Assembly (NCBI GenBank): GCA_963556255.1 | Contig: OY744611.1 | Location: 36,128,485-36,192,484 of the forward strand | Direction of reading: 5' to 3' | DNA: 64,000 nucleotides | DNA from: Allolobophora icterica | Lineage: Eukaryota; Annelida; Clitellata; Crassiclitellata; Lumbricidae | In this document: positions 22,637 to 33,535 of the stretch, piece after piece | Layout of the letters: each line of letters begins with the position of its first letter | How positions within the stretch are numbered: position 1 is the first letter of the stretch | Position numbers and translations under genes: made by a program | The notes under the pieces: model-generated | Databases searched by the model: none | What the model saw: the letters and a program-made list of their open reading frames with translations, nothing else | Told to the model about the DNA's origin: nothing

Positions 22637-22657
22637 GCGATACCTCTGCGGTATCGC
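22637..22657. repeat. GCGATACC hairpin
   Basis: GCGATACC, TCTGC loop, GGTATCGC. A similar GGTATCGCC follows at 22676, so the motif is repeated nearby. Confidence 0.8.
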
Positions 22658-22773
22658 GTCCCACGATATCCGTGCGGTATCGCCTACTGAATATGTTAAT
22701 GAACCCAATCCCTAGTGATACCTCTGCACGCAATGCTTTTGCTGCAAGCGGAAGGGAAACGGTGGGCTCAAAG

Positions 22774-22791
22774 CTATAAAAGATTACGTCA
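22774..22791 (+). promoter_or_regulatory. Possible core promoter: TATA box and CRE-like site
   Basis: CTATAAAAG at 22774 is followed by TTACGTCA at 22784, and an octamer ATGCAAAT lies 150 bases upstream (22622). The cluster fits an RNA polymerase II promoter but sits inside an unclassified insertion with no gene downstream. Weak. Confidence 0.25.
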
Positions 22792-23905
22792 TCAGCGCGC
22801 GTTGCAAATTCAATATACGACGCGCTATAAGCATGCATCGGGCCTTCTACAGTGCGGTGAATGTGAGCAGCAACTTTAAAAAAGTTATGTTACACAGCAA
22901 ATTTCTGCACAGGGCCATCAAGAGGATGATAGTTCGTGGCAAAAATTAGATGGTACTTTTGAGTCCACACAAGAACCTGAGCGTTTTGCAATCTTCCCGC
23001 ATTGACATATAAGCGATCATGGAATGCACCTGTGATGTTTGCAGGCAAGAGTTTTACGACCGCTACAAAAAGACGTAATTTATGGTTACGGTACTTTCAT
23101 GGTCGTATTTTAAGGTACGATGAGTGACTGAACGAGAGCCCATTGAATGAGTTAACCGCGGACTTAAACCCGCATGTTGTGACTGCGTGACAGTGGCGGC
23201 TACTTCAAACTAGCTCGAACTTGGAAGAAGAATAAGTTCGAGTCTCTTCCTCAGTCTCGACCCCGAAGACTTGGATGACCTCACCGACAGTTCTGATGTG
23301 GTAAAGCCTACAAATGACTGTTTGACATTAATGACTAAACATGGATAACTTAACCTAAGTTAACTGCATAACGATATCAATGCTTTCATTTGAAGGAACC
23401 TTATTCCCGATGAGTGCAGGACTACCGTTCAGTAAAGAAACTAGTGAAGCGACACGGTAAGAAAGCTTAGGCCTAATATATCGGAGTCCAAAGTTTAAAT
23501 ATATACACGATATCTCTTTAAATAGATAGGTCATATCACTTTAAATGTATTAGCTATGCCACTTTAAATATATTGGCGATAACCGGGGAAAGGCTGAGAC
23601 CATCTTACAGACAAGACGCCATTTGACGATTTTACCTACGTAACATTAACATTAGAAACATTTCACATGCAGGGACTCGATAAAAAATCGAGCAACTGGA
23701 CATTTCAGAGGATAAGGTATGACACTTTGCCAAAGGATAGTGTGATTGGACGTCGCAATAATCTTTTCAGCAAGAACATTTTCGATCACACGAGCCGGTT
23801 TCTCGAAGAACCGTAGCTGCTCCAAGCCAAAACAGTTTCAAGCAAAGGCTCAACACTTGGATAAGATACAGACAATAAACGCTCTTGGCATAGCTTAATT
23901 GTTAG

Positions 23906-24195
23906 CAGGGGCGCCCGCAGGCGGACGCACTGGACGCACGTGCGTCCACCCACCAAATAAAATCCACACAACGAATGGGCATCGCATTGATATATTTTTG
24001 TTAAACGGCAATACGGCATGTTAAAGCATTAGATGTTATCTTAATTGAATTTTTTTATGAGTCACTGTGAATCATTTCCAGTGTTTGATTACGAGCGGCA
24101 AACAGGGGACGGGTAGGGATGTGAGGGAACGGGAGGGTGTGCGTCCAATTTTTTGGGATGTTCGTCCAGTTTTTTTAAGCCTGTGGGCGCCCCTG
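23906..24195. mobile_element. hAT-type MITE (290 bp)
   Basis: Ends CAGGGGCGCCCGCAGG and, inward, CAGGGGCGCCCACAGG. ATTGTTAG is duplicated exactly at 23898-23905 and 24196-24203. The paralogue at about 34370 (GGCATAGGTTGTTAGCAGG) is the empty site. Confidence 0.95.
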
Positions 24196-24589
24196 ATTGT
24201 TAGCAGTTATATACAGCCTATGTACTTGCACATTTGAATGCAAACTGCTTCGAATATTCACATTAGAGTCACTATCACAGTTCAAGCCAAAGTTCACAAC
24301 TATCCTCGTTTCTGCGAGGTCTCGTTCAAGTTTCTTAGCCTTTCTGCGGGAAGCAGAGTCACAGTCATAGGATACTGCAGCAGATGACGCAAAACATACG
24401 AAAATATTTTCCTAAAGCCAAGCATTTTCAAGAAGTTCTGCGCTGGAGATATAGTCCACACGACTATGTTTCGTTCTTCGAATTATAACAGCTTTAATAT
24501 GTTGTATGGCCTACTACTTCTTGGAACAGTTACAAGGCTACCGTTACTTGACGTGATGGACTTTACTAAACTTTAATTAGGATCAATAG

Positions 24590-24870
24590 ATGATTGAAAG
24601 GCCAAGATCAAGAATGAGGAAGAACCGTGAAAGTGCCGAAGCCCTTTTGCAAATGGATTATATAAACGAGACCTTGAGCAAAGTCCACTCAAACCCAGTT
24701 GATAGCTTTCTGAGCATAGGCTCAAAGGTTCGGCAGGTTAAATGCTTCGCACACAGAAAGAAGTAGGCTGCTAGATGATTTTCGTCATTGAAAAATACAG
24801 TCTAAAGCTTTTGTGGGAAAAGGTTCTGCAGAGAATGCTTCGAAAGCAAAATCTCGTTATTTTATGCTAT
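24590..24870 (+). pseudogene. Decayed RING-exon relics in block Qc
   Basis: Contains the Q-type relic and then a second relic: CTAAAGCTTTTGTGGGAAAA, GGTTCTGCAGAGAATGCTTC and GAAAGCAAAATCTCGTTAT parallel AGCTTTTGTGGCC, ATTCTGCAAAGAATG and ACACAAAATGAGGTAT of exon 1. The Cys codons of the KEC segment are still recognisable out of frame. Confidence 0.55.
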
Positions 24871-25129
24871 CCGCAGCCAATGCCTATATGCATAATTATG
24901 CCTCATCATATAGGCCCTATATGTGTGAATTTATGCTGTAGGCCTATATGGAGTTTTGTAATATTTGAGGCCAGGAAACCTTATCCACTCGGGAGTCTTT
25001 GACGATGGCTCAGGCATACCGAACATTCTAGATGGCATGCAATCTAACTGCTTTAGAAATTGGAATAATAGTGTAACTCTGTAATTTTTATGAAGCAACA
25101 ATTCAGCATCAGCGATAGAAATTCCTCAA

Positions 25130-26000
25130 AAGGGCAACTTCCGTTGGTATATTTTAAGTGCAGTGGTAAATGTAATGTAAAATGGACGATCTTTGAAGCA
25201 TGATATAGACCAGTGCTTCTCAATCTTTTTAGGCTGCGAATCCTTTTGACTTGAAAATGTTTTGACGGAACCCTACCTAAACAAAGCACTTTCCGGTACA
25301 ATAAAATTATTTTTAAACATTGATCCAGGTAAGTAGAGTTTAATCGATAAACGTTACCATAGAAAATGTTTAAATAAATTTAATTTTCCCATCGAACCCT
25401 TGTCTTCACCTCGGAGTCTGATTTATAATGTAACAACACTTCAAACAACACTAATCCAATTGCTTCATGGAACCCTTGTCTTCCCCTCACGGAACCCTAG
25501 GGTTCCGCGGAACCCACTTTGGAAAACACTGATATAGACGGTTTGCTATTTCTGTTTAAGATGATGGTGGGTTGAAACCCGATAGGGAGCGGTCTTAAAG
25601 GATCTGTTTCGAATATTGAATAAGGAATTAACCACAGTGATATCATAAGCGGTATCGTATGTACGCTGTTGCTTATGGCAATGTGCTCTAATCAGTCTAA
25701 GTTATACAGCAGCTTTTAAGGCATTTACTTCAAAGATGAAAACTTGCTGAGCGATATATACGAACAAAGTATGCAGGCAAAGTGGGTTAATTTTTCGGTT
25801 AGAGTAGCATGACAAAATATATAAAGCATTTACCTTATAAAAAGGAAGCGCATAGCCTATAAGCCGCCCTTCATTTCTTAAAATAACTAATATTAATATG
25901 TTGCCATTTTTTAAAATAAGTAGGCCCTCGTATGTTTTTGGAAGCATAATAACGGTAGCATATCGATAATTGTAATTTCACTGATATGTTGAGTTTGGAC
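25130..26000. repeat. Block Rb of the array
   Basis: Same order as R1 and Rc, interrupted by the MITE at 25211-25531. From about 25770 it diverges into unassigned AT-rich sequence. Confidence 0.65.
25211..25531. mobile_element. hAT-type MITE (321 bp)
   Basis: Ends CAGTGCTTCTCAATCTTTTT and, inward, CAGTGTTTTCCAAAGTGGGT. ATATAGAC is duplicated exactly at 25203-25210 and 25532-25539. The paralogues at 14757 and 35630 lack it. Its right end resembles that of the 4774-5723 element (GGTTCCGCGGAACCC), so the two are related. Confidence 0.93.
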
Positions 26001-26520
26001 AAGAGGCAGCATTCGGTGTGGGCCCATAAGAGGAAGACTACTAAATCCGAAACTGGTTGCAAGCCTTCTAGCTCTTTGCTTTATTGTTCATCTAACCATT
26101 TTTCTTAAGCCTCTTCTGCAGTTCTTCACAGTTTGTCGTTTAGTCTTCTATATTCCTGCCTTGCATTAGGCCTATATGTACTTTGTTTTTTTTTCACTTT
26201 CTCCGTTCCTCCATCTCCTCTAACATATCTCTCTTGTTATCCACGGTTTCCAAGCCGTTATCATTTCTCCTACTTCCAACCATATCGTTCTGATGCTTTT
26301 TTTAACTTTTGTATTCTGCATTCTGTATTGTATTGCTTGATAAATGTACTCTGGAGTGCGAATCTCTTGCAACCGGTCAAATAAAGAGTATACGGTACTT
26401 ACTTACACGACATTAAAATAAGGACTTCTGTGTAACAAGCACATCTGACAGACCGTGGCAAAATCATACCGACCAATTATATGCAAAATAGCAAATGCGG
26501 GCTGCAACACACGTAACCGA
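26000..26520. other. Intergenic, nothing recognised
   Basis: AT-rich sequence with a CAATAAAG-like site near 26380 followed by TTACTTACACG, possibly a retroelement tail. No frame with recognisable motifs. Confidence 0.5.
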
Positions 26521-27790
26521 TTTGTAATTGTAACCGAGTATTTATATAGCGCCACTCATTCGGCAAAAAGAAAGGTTTTCAAGCGTCTACGGAACTGAAG
26601 AGGAGAGAGAACAAAAAGCTTTTAGCGGACGTACTGGGGAGAACTGTTCCAGGCTGAAGGACCCACATAGGTAAAGTTCCTGGATTGGGCCATGGAAGAG
26701 TGCATACGCGGAACAACCATGAGGCCACGGGACGAGGATCGTAAGGAGACCCTCTCAGGCATACCCTAAGCCGCCGCCGTTAGCCGCCGAGCCGAAAAAA
26801 TTTCTGCAAGCCGAAAAACCGCCGGAAATTTTGCGGCTTAGCCGAAAAACCGCCGACAGTTATTTCACGGCTAGCCGCCGGAAAAAAATTCGGCTAGAAC
26901 ATGCACACAGTTGTGAATATAAAGTTACCACGCTGGCTTGCTAGTTTGTACTTCGTGCGCAATGAGCGGTGAGTGCTAACGTCAGTTACATGGCCGTCTA
27001 ATCTTCTGTTAGGGCCCTGTCTAGCAGGGAGGGCCCTGTCCAGGCTGTCATATGTTGCATATATTCCGAGTTCTACTTCCGGTTTACATTCATTGTTCAA
27101 TATTTCTAATTATCTCTCATGCAGGTTAGTGCAGAGTGCACACTCTTACTACTCTGCTTCAAAAGCGGCTGCAGTCTGTTACCAGAATTTTCACTTTTTG
27201 TTTCTGTGTATCTGTTTCTTTTTTCTCCCGCTATGCGGCTAGGCCTACACCTATTACTGCATGTCTGATGGCCCTGTTATTTTGTAGTTCTAACTTACAA
27301 TCAGTATTACATACTCGTAAATCGTAATTGAATGTGAACTCAATGCAATGTAGGGCCTACGTGAATTAACTGAAAACATTAAATGTCCGTTTGTGTCTTA
27401 ACATAATTATTTGAATTTATTTCTAAAATTATTTTCAGACTGAGTGGATATTGCCCACCTTTCGGTTTAAAAGTAGGCCCTAATGTATATTCTATTACTG
27501 TGTTAATGACTGATGCACTCGTAACCGAAAAAGTTAGTTTACGCTCTTTTACGGCTAGCCGAGAAAGGTATACGCTCTTTTACGGCTAGCCGAAAAAGGT
27601 AGTTTACGCATTTTACGGCTAGCCGAAAAACCAGCCGTAAATTTTCTCAAGCCAGCCGTTAACCAGAAAAATTACGGCTTATAAGGGGTATACTCTCAGG
27701 CAGGGATGAAACCGGGGTACAGAAATCCATTAGGTAAGACGGAGCAGACCCAGTGAGGCAGTTGCACATGAGGGTGAGGGTTAAAATCCT
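26520..27790 (-). pseudogene. LINE C-terminal fragment split by a hAT element
   Basis: Minus-strand translation of 26600-26750 reads RMHSSMAQSRNFTYVGPSAW and NSSPQYVR, the A-x-FxYVGPSxWNSxP motif of LINE ORF2 ends. The 27700-27790 part continues upstream with HVQLPHWV. The hAT element 26760-27691 separates them. Confidence 0.75.
26760..27691. mobile_element. hAT-type element (932 bp) with CGGCTAGCCG subterminal repeats
   Basis: CTCTCAGG is duplicated exactly at 26752-26759 and 27692-27699. Ends CATACCCTAAGCCG and, inward, TATACCCCTTATAAGCCG. Both subterminal zones carry many GGCTAGCCGAAAAA-type repeats (26770-26900, 27540-27680). No transposase seen; the interior frame at 26973-27242 has no known motif. 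Confidence 0.88.
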
Positions 27791-29331
27791 TAAAATCGTC
27801 GAGATTCATCCCTTCAACTGCAATAAATTTCTGTTAATATCAGGGCTTAATTTAAAATAAATTTGTGATACAAAATACACTTACGATTAGGTGTAATGGA
27901 ATGCAAAAACTGTAGGGAGTGTAGGCCTACATTTTTTGGTCGGTATGATATTTACAACGATCTGCCCAGCAGTGCTTGTCTAAGGTGCTTGTTCTGTGTA
28001 TCTAACGACCTCTTTTATATAACGCGCACGTGTATCCTTGGGCGTAGTATTATATGGGTATCGTGGGTATTGGCTTAATATCAACGAGTTATAATATACC
28101 TCTGCCTAATATACGTCGATGGGTATTGGCTTAATTATTACAAGGATAAATCATCATAGTAGGAGTCCAAAATAAAGCAAGTAAGTATATCCTTTATTTA
28201 AAAAACCAACTGCTAACCGCACTTTGGTGTACATAGTTCTTAAAATTAATTATAGCATATAACATCCGAATGATAAAGGTTTTACGGGCTAAGGAGTCGG
28301 CATTGGGTATAATTCTATTGTGTGCCCTGGGACGCAGTGAGTATAGGACAGTTTTTTCTGGAGGTAACAATTAACTGATGCAGAACATATGTTGGGTTGG
28401 TTATGATGGCTCAGAAAAGGTTAGAGTCAGCTTTCTGGCAGAGTTGCTCGAAAGTAAGGTAGGATTCCGATAAGTATGCCTGAAGAAGTGTGCGTCCCAT
28501 TCCCCCATGTAGCCCCACCTCGCCGGTGCGGCATCAACACTTCGGTTGATATAGTGCCATATTTTAAAATGTACATGCAATCTGTAACTGTTGATTACTG
28601 TTTTCAGTTAGAGGCAACTTCATGACTATATTTCATGGATTTGAATCTCAGGTTAACACGAATCCGCACACGGAGACCTTAAATGGCAGGAATAGGTCTG
28701 CCACCAATTCAGACGAGCAGCGGTGGTGACGGATCTCAGTCGATAATTTCCTTACAAAGTGAACAGGGTCGAGGATATACAGCTGCTGTAGAAAAACCTA
28801 TATATATTTTATATTTCTTCATTGCGCAGTAATTAAGTGTATTGCGCAAACGCATTTAAAAATTTTACAGGTGCTAAAATTCATGAACTACATATGTGTA
28901 TTAATTTGATCGCAGGTTTTGATTCAATAAAATTATGCATAGCCACTACCCTGCCAGCATTGTTCTGGAACATCTGATGTGATCCAAATACGCCCTACAT
29001 GGAAATGTTGGGACCGTTTTTGTAGGCCTGTATGGGCATGCTGGTAGGGTATGGACTACGCAGATCAAACTAACTGCAAGATATTTGCATGGAGTTGCGA
29101 TTAGAACCGTGGATCATAAAGTAAACTGAGTCTAACTTAGACTGATTGAAAGTGACAAATTTTCAGTAAGAAAATTTCATCTGTGAGGTTTAAGTAAAGC
29201 GCCAGGAGATTCGCACAGTTTTTTGAAATTTTGTAATACACATTCAAGCGAATTGCAAACTTAGATTCACAGGGAGTTGAGAGGATATTATTACGGAGCA
29301 TGAGGTTTGTCACTCAATGGCAGACTCTTAA

Positions 29332-30010
29332 AGTTTCAATAAAAATAGTCCGGGATGAAAACAGGATCCATGTCTGTTGGCTTTTACAATACCGTGGCTT
29401 TTCCATGAAGTGCAAGTATATTAATTTTCTGTTTTCAATTTGGCTTACATTTATTTATTCATTTATTTATTTATTCCGGATATTTCTATAGCGCCTCTCG
29501 AAGTCAACTACTACTCAGAGGCGCTCCCGACTACAGCATTTTATACTGTGCCGGAATTTTCACGCCGAAGCGCCACGAGCAATTGCGAGTGAAGGACTTG
29601 CCCAAGGTCCGTACGCAGCGGCTAGAGTGGGATTCGAACCTGCAACCCTCCGGTCACAAGGCGCCGAACTTACCACTGAGCCACCACGCCATATTTTAGA
29701 TCAGCAAAGGACAAGGTGTCAGAATCATCTGAGCATGACTTTGACTTGAATACGTCTGAGCTTTTAAAGTGTTGAAGTGTAGTGCATACAACTACCAATC
29801 ACGTGGTAGTAAAGTTTCAATAAAAATAGTCCGGGATAACAGGATCCATGTCTGTTGGCTTTTACAATACCGTGGCTTTTCCATGAAGTGTAAGTATATT
29901 AATTTTCTGTTTTCAATTTGGCTAACATATTTTAGATCAGCAAAGGACAAGGTGTCAGAATCATCTGAGCATGACTTTGACTTGAATACGTCTGAGCTTT
30001 TAAAGTGTTG
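29332..30010. repeat. Local tandem duplication inside copy 1
   Basis: AGTTTCAATAAAAATAGTCC... through GAAGTGTAGTGC occurs at 29332-29790 (with a SINE in it) and again from 29813. The second segmental copy (41400-41600) has the unit once. The two units are nearly identical, so the event is recent. Confidence 0.85.
29450..29695 (-). mobile_element. tRNA-derived SINE (same family as 38053-38381)
   Basis: Minus orientation: TGGCGTGGTGGCTCAGTGGT (A box region), then GGTTCGAATCC (B box), TGCGTACGGACCTTGGGCAA, and the LINE-like tail AGTCGGGAGCGCCTCTGAGT (reverse complement at 29513-29532), ending in an (ATAA)n tail at about 29450. The tandem twin at 29930 lacks it. Confidence 0.88.
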
Positions 30011-30224
30011 AAGTGTAGTGCTTACAACTACCAATCACGTGGTAGTACAAGCAAAGTCAACAAAGGTGGATCCTTTCAAAAATTATTTTGAGTGACTGGG
30101 AAACCCTAACTGAAAGTTTTAAATTTATTATTGCGTTCCGGCTTTAGAATATTCATCTGAGTTGCAGACTTGCTGTCATATATAGCGGCGTAGCAGAACT
30201 GCGATTTTAACATTTTTTCATTTC

Positions 30225-30335
30225 ATTTATTGTTCTCCCGAAAACATTACATAATGCGGTGCACAAATATATTTCAGAGATAGAAAGGCAAACCCAGAAG
30301 GAACCGAAGTCCCGATTATTAGGATCACTTATTTG
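30225..30335 (-). repeat. LINE 3' tail with conserved hairpin
   Basis: TTTATTGTTC, then ACATAATGCGGTGCACAA, AACCCAGAAG and the hairpin GGAACCGAAGTCCC (30300-30313). The paralogue at 41780-41875 has GGGACTGAAGTCCC. The same hairpin type appears at 3830 and 62781. Confidence 0.65.
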
Positions 30336-30787
30336 TCAGCAAGTTGATTTGAAATGAGCTGTGATTAACATAATAGTCTCACAATACTTTAGCTCAACAG
30401 AATATACAGAACCAAAACCTGAAAAGCTTAACTAGCTAGAATAATAATTCATTCAGTGTTTGTTTTTTCATTCAAATATGTGGGCAGAGACTTTTAAAAC
30501 AGTCATAAATTGGTTATTTTACGAATTGTATGAGGTAAGTTATCCCAGACAGAAGGTCCAAACAGTTAATTGAAACTAGGCATATTTTAGTGCGGGCAGA
30601 AAGTCCATGACAAATTTCTGTGATCTGGTATAAAGTGCGTGCATTCAGAATTACTTATGAATTATTCTGTGAAAGCAGATGGAGTGTAGAAGACTGGACT
30701 GGGGACATATGTTTTGATTTTCGACATTGTTTCCTTTGTATGTAGGAGGACAATTAGTCGACCGTCTTCAGTTTTGCAAAAGTTAAC

Positions 30788-31276
30788 ATGGCAGAGATGG
30801 ATGGGGACTTGCTGCTAGACGAATTTCTGGAGACTTCCGAACGAGACGAAAATACCTTTCAGCTTCCTGCATCGGACGACGATGGCGACCGCGACCATCC
30901 AGAAGTGAAGCTGGAACAGGAACTCGAGGCCGGCTTGGATCCCGAACAAGACGTGTTTCTGCCGGCTGTTGGGTTTGATGATAACACCCTGGGTGCTTCC
31001 GATGCCGGTCCTTCGGGAGGGGTAGCTGATCTCGACCTGGAACAGTTCCTGGACGAACTCCTTCCACAGGACCTCGGCGGATTCGTCACGGAAGATGTTC
31101 TTCAGGACCTCGTTCGGCATGCGCGACATGCTCTCCCCTCAGATTCCTGGAGCCGATTTCAGGAAGACATGCGGATTCGTCACCCGTTCTGTCCAGATTG
31201 GGTATTGCGCGGGGTCTTCCGTGGTTTTCTGCCAGCAGAACCCCGACCCACGAACCAAGTACGCCCTTTTACCAGG
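30788..31276 (+). CDS. Candidate first coding exon of an unknown acidic protein
   Basis: ATG in a good context (AACATGGCA) opens 163 codons ending at a consensus donor CAGG|GTGAGA in phase 0; the frame would stay open to 31336 if unspliced. The stretch is clearly more GC-rich than its surroundings. Residues 1-110 are strongly acidic with Leu-Asp-Glu clusters (DLLLDEFLE, DLEQFLDELLP). The end is basic and aromatic, with HPFCPDWVLRGVFRGF. I do not recognise the family. The acidic-hydrophobic make-up resembles transactivation segments, but a transposon-encoded protein is equally possible. It begins about 100 bases after the end of the first segmental-duplication copy and is absent from the second. 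No second exon was found. Confidence 0.5.
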
Positions 31277-31600
31277 GTGAGAATTGTCGGGGGGTTGGGG
31301 GGTTCAACCCCCCTAGTCTTTCTTAGGACCCCATAGTAAAGTCTTCATTGCAAACACAAACTCCACATGAATCAAGGTCTAACCCCCCCAGTCTTTTTTC
31401 TACAATTTTCATACTGCCTTTTACTCCTGTTCCGGCGAAGTCGTGATGCTTGACTGAGGTAGGACGCTGTCAATGGATGCCTTAGGAAGATCTTGTGTGA
31501 GCCATGTCCGGACTTGAAGAACTTCAGTTGTTCGGGGTGTTGTAGAGTTCAGTATTTCTTAGTAGCATGTTTAGCATTCTTAGTCGGTAGTTTATAGTGA

Positions 31601-31604
<4 letters not shown>
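31277..31604. other. Sequence after the acidic exon
   Basis: Contains an imperfect G/C-rich inverted repeat GGGGGGTTGGGGGGTTCAACC at 31288-31315 and a partial repeat (AACCCCCCCAGTCTTTTTT) at 31381-31400. No exon recognised. Confidence 0.5.
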
Positions 31605-31662
<58 letters not shown>

Positions 31663-31676
31663 ATTATATATATATA
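31605..31676. repeat. (AT)n microsatellite
   Basis: TA dinucleotide run with a GTA and an AATTA interruption. Confidence 0.95.
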
Positions 31677-31679
31677 TCT

Positions 31680-32125
31680 TCCTTCCTAAGCTCAATTTGA
31701 AATCCAAGGCCAGTCTCATTACAGAAACCGAGACACGACCATTTGTCTCTTGATGCAATATGCAGACACGGAGACACCACTGCACCATGGACTTTCATCT
31801 GTCAGACTCTGTCTCGTCGCCCTCCCACCGCGCACCACTCCGCTGGCGCCCTGGGGTCCACGGTATCTATATGTACTAGAAATTACATTTTAAAAATTGA
31901 CTAGTTTCTTTTAAGGTCATGACTGGATAGTCTTTAATGTATTATAAATATATGCAGTGTATTTAGTTATATAAACTTGCGCTTTATAAATCTTCATATA
32001 ATAATAATATATACATCATATTATATGCCTTGGATTATTAATAATATCTTGAATATTGGTTTTTCCTGCGTAATACTGTCTCACGTCGAATTATTTTACT
32101 AACTTCAATGGTCCAGATAGGTCAC
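31680..32125. other. Intergenic, nothing recognised
   Basis: A short pyrimidine-rich part (31795-31860, with CTGGCGCCCTGG) and then AT-rich DNA. No gene or repeat assigned. Confidence 0.5.
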
Positions 32126-33535
32126 GTGTCGACCCCACAAGACCACACTTTAGGCAGGAGTAGCAGAGAACGAAGCGACACAAGTACGTAACTGAACGGA
32201 ACGAACAACCTTATGATGGGCATTTCAAAATCTTTGTTCAGCAAACGAAAAAGCTCCTTCAGTTTAGAACAGTTCCACTCTGAGTATGACCAGAGAAAGA
32301 TAATCAACCGACCTGGGTTCAATTATGATCAGCCTGAGTAACAGGGGCTGAGTTTAAATACAGTGGATAACCAGTATTCATTGTTTTATAAACTACGGGC
32401 CCCAATTTGAAAAATGAGTCTCCATTCTGCAGAATCGGATTCACAGGGCAGTGCTTAGCCAATCAGCAATTAGCACAATGTAGGTCTCAGAATATCGCAA
32501 ACTCATTTTGGGCCACGAGAAAACATCTGCAAAGTATTGCAGCTTATTCTTAAGGCGGATTAATGCAGAATATGACAGTCCGAACCCAAAGAGATCATCA
32601 GTTAGATATCGTTCAGAGAAGTAACAAACAAGTTAAGCAACACAGCAAGTGAACATTACCGAGGATAGCCTACAGTCTGAAACTTTCCCACAAGATAGTG
32701 TGATTGGACAACCAAGAGATTCGTTTCAGACAGGAGTTTGGGTAACACGAACCATCAACGAAAAGAAATAATATATGCACCGAGTATGAACAGTTTCAAA
32801 CAAAGACTGAAGAGTTGCATTTAACGATATCGCATAGGTCTACTAAAGCTCCTAGCCTGCAGGCCAATAAATTGTAGTTGTGACTTTAAACTGCTTCAAA
32901 TATTCATTTTCGATTCGCCGTCATATTATCGCCCAAAATTCACATCCAACCCCATTCTGTCTGAGGTTTTGTGCAAGTTCGTTAACTTCATTTTCAAGCT
33001 GAATCACTATGACAGAATAAGCTTAGTGTCACTCAAATAGGTGACTTAAATTAACAGCACGTAGCCTATGCTCTGATTGAACTACACAGCTATTCTCATC
33101 CTTCGAAGTAAACTGGCTTCAGAATGTTGTTCCTCTGACATGGTTCACTATACAAAACTGTCGTTACCTACGAAGGGAGAAACTGCCATTGGCTATTAAG
33201 AGAGAATTATAATTTCCAAAGACCAGAATGAAGATTGGTGACTAATCGAGAAAGTGCAGCAACCCTTCTGCTACTAGATTATACGATCAAGATCCTGAGC
33301 AAAGCCAACTGGCTTTGTGTCATTGCTAAAACGTGTTTGAAAATCATATAATGCAGTCCATTGCCTTTGTGCACGAACTTGTAACTTCTGCAGATAATGC
33401 TTCGCACACAGAAAGAAGCAGGGTACTAGACTAGATGATGTTTTTCACCCTACGTTGAAAACTCAGTCTACAGCTTTTACAGGATGACGTTCCGGCGAGA
33501 ATGCTTCGAACATAAAATCAGGCGTTTATGCTATT
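32126..33535. repeat. Block P3 of the array
   Basis: Same landmark order as P1, P2 and P4. Free of the insertions seen in P1. RING relics at its right end (33225-33535). Confidence 0.72.
33225..33535 (+). pseudogene. Decayed RING-exon relics in block P3
   Basis: GGCTTTGTGTCATTGC and AATGCTTCGCACACAGAAAG form the first relic. The second reads RRECFEHKIRRLCYS at 33493-33537, close to KECFEHKMRY of the intact exon. The two relics in tandem show an old internal duplication before the P blocks were copied. Confidence 0.6.

Larger units (their letters stand above)
21800..22915. mobile_element. Insertion of unknown type in the copy D intron
   Basis: Compared with the copy B intron (17815), about 1.1 kb is extra. 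It carries a 106-codon minus-strand frame (21810-22130) with GMHPGTRSRSGLIGEGQARF, repeated AATCTAAATC / CTGTCTAA motifs at 22410-22560, and a GC-rich right part with hairpins. I do not recognise the protein and saw no terminal repeats. It could be an LTR-element remnant. Confidence 0.4.
23110..25130. repeat. Block Qc of the array
   Basis: Matches 34260-35220 (Qd) closely and 18200-19080 more distantly. Landmarks: AGATACAGACAATAAACGCT, CTACCGTTA, TCTGCGAGGTCTCGTTCAA, GGCATACC. Contains a MITE (23906-24195) and RING relics (24590-24870). No other gene seen. Confidence 0.7.
27935..30690. repeat. Segmental duplication, copy 1
   Basis: Parallels 39540-42450 in direct orientation, from GTATGATATTTAC through CCAAAATAAAG, TTGGGTATAATTCTATTGTG, GTTCTGGAACATCTGATG, AATTCAAGCGAATTGC to ATTCTGTGAAAGCAGA. 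Own features: a tandem duplication (29332-29812), a SINE (29450-29695) and a LINE tail shared by both copies (30225-30330). No intact gene. Confidence 0.85.

Noticed and set aside
30783..31129. Minus-strand frames of 94, 104 and 76 codons opposite the acidic exon
   Set aside because: They are the complement of a GC-rich open exon, without a better start context or splice signal.
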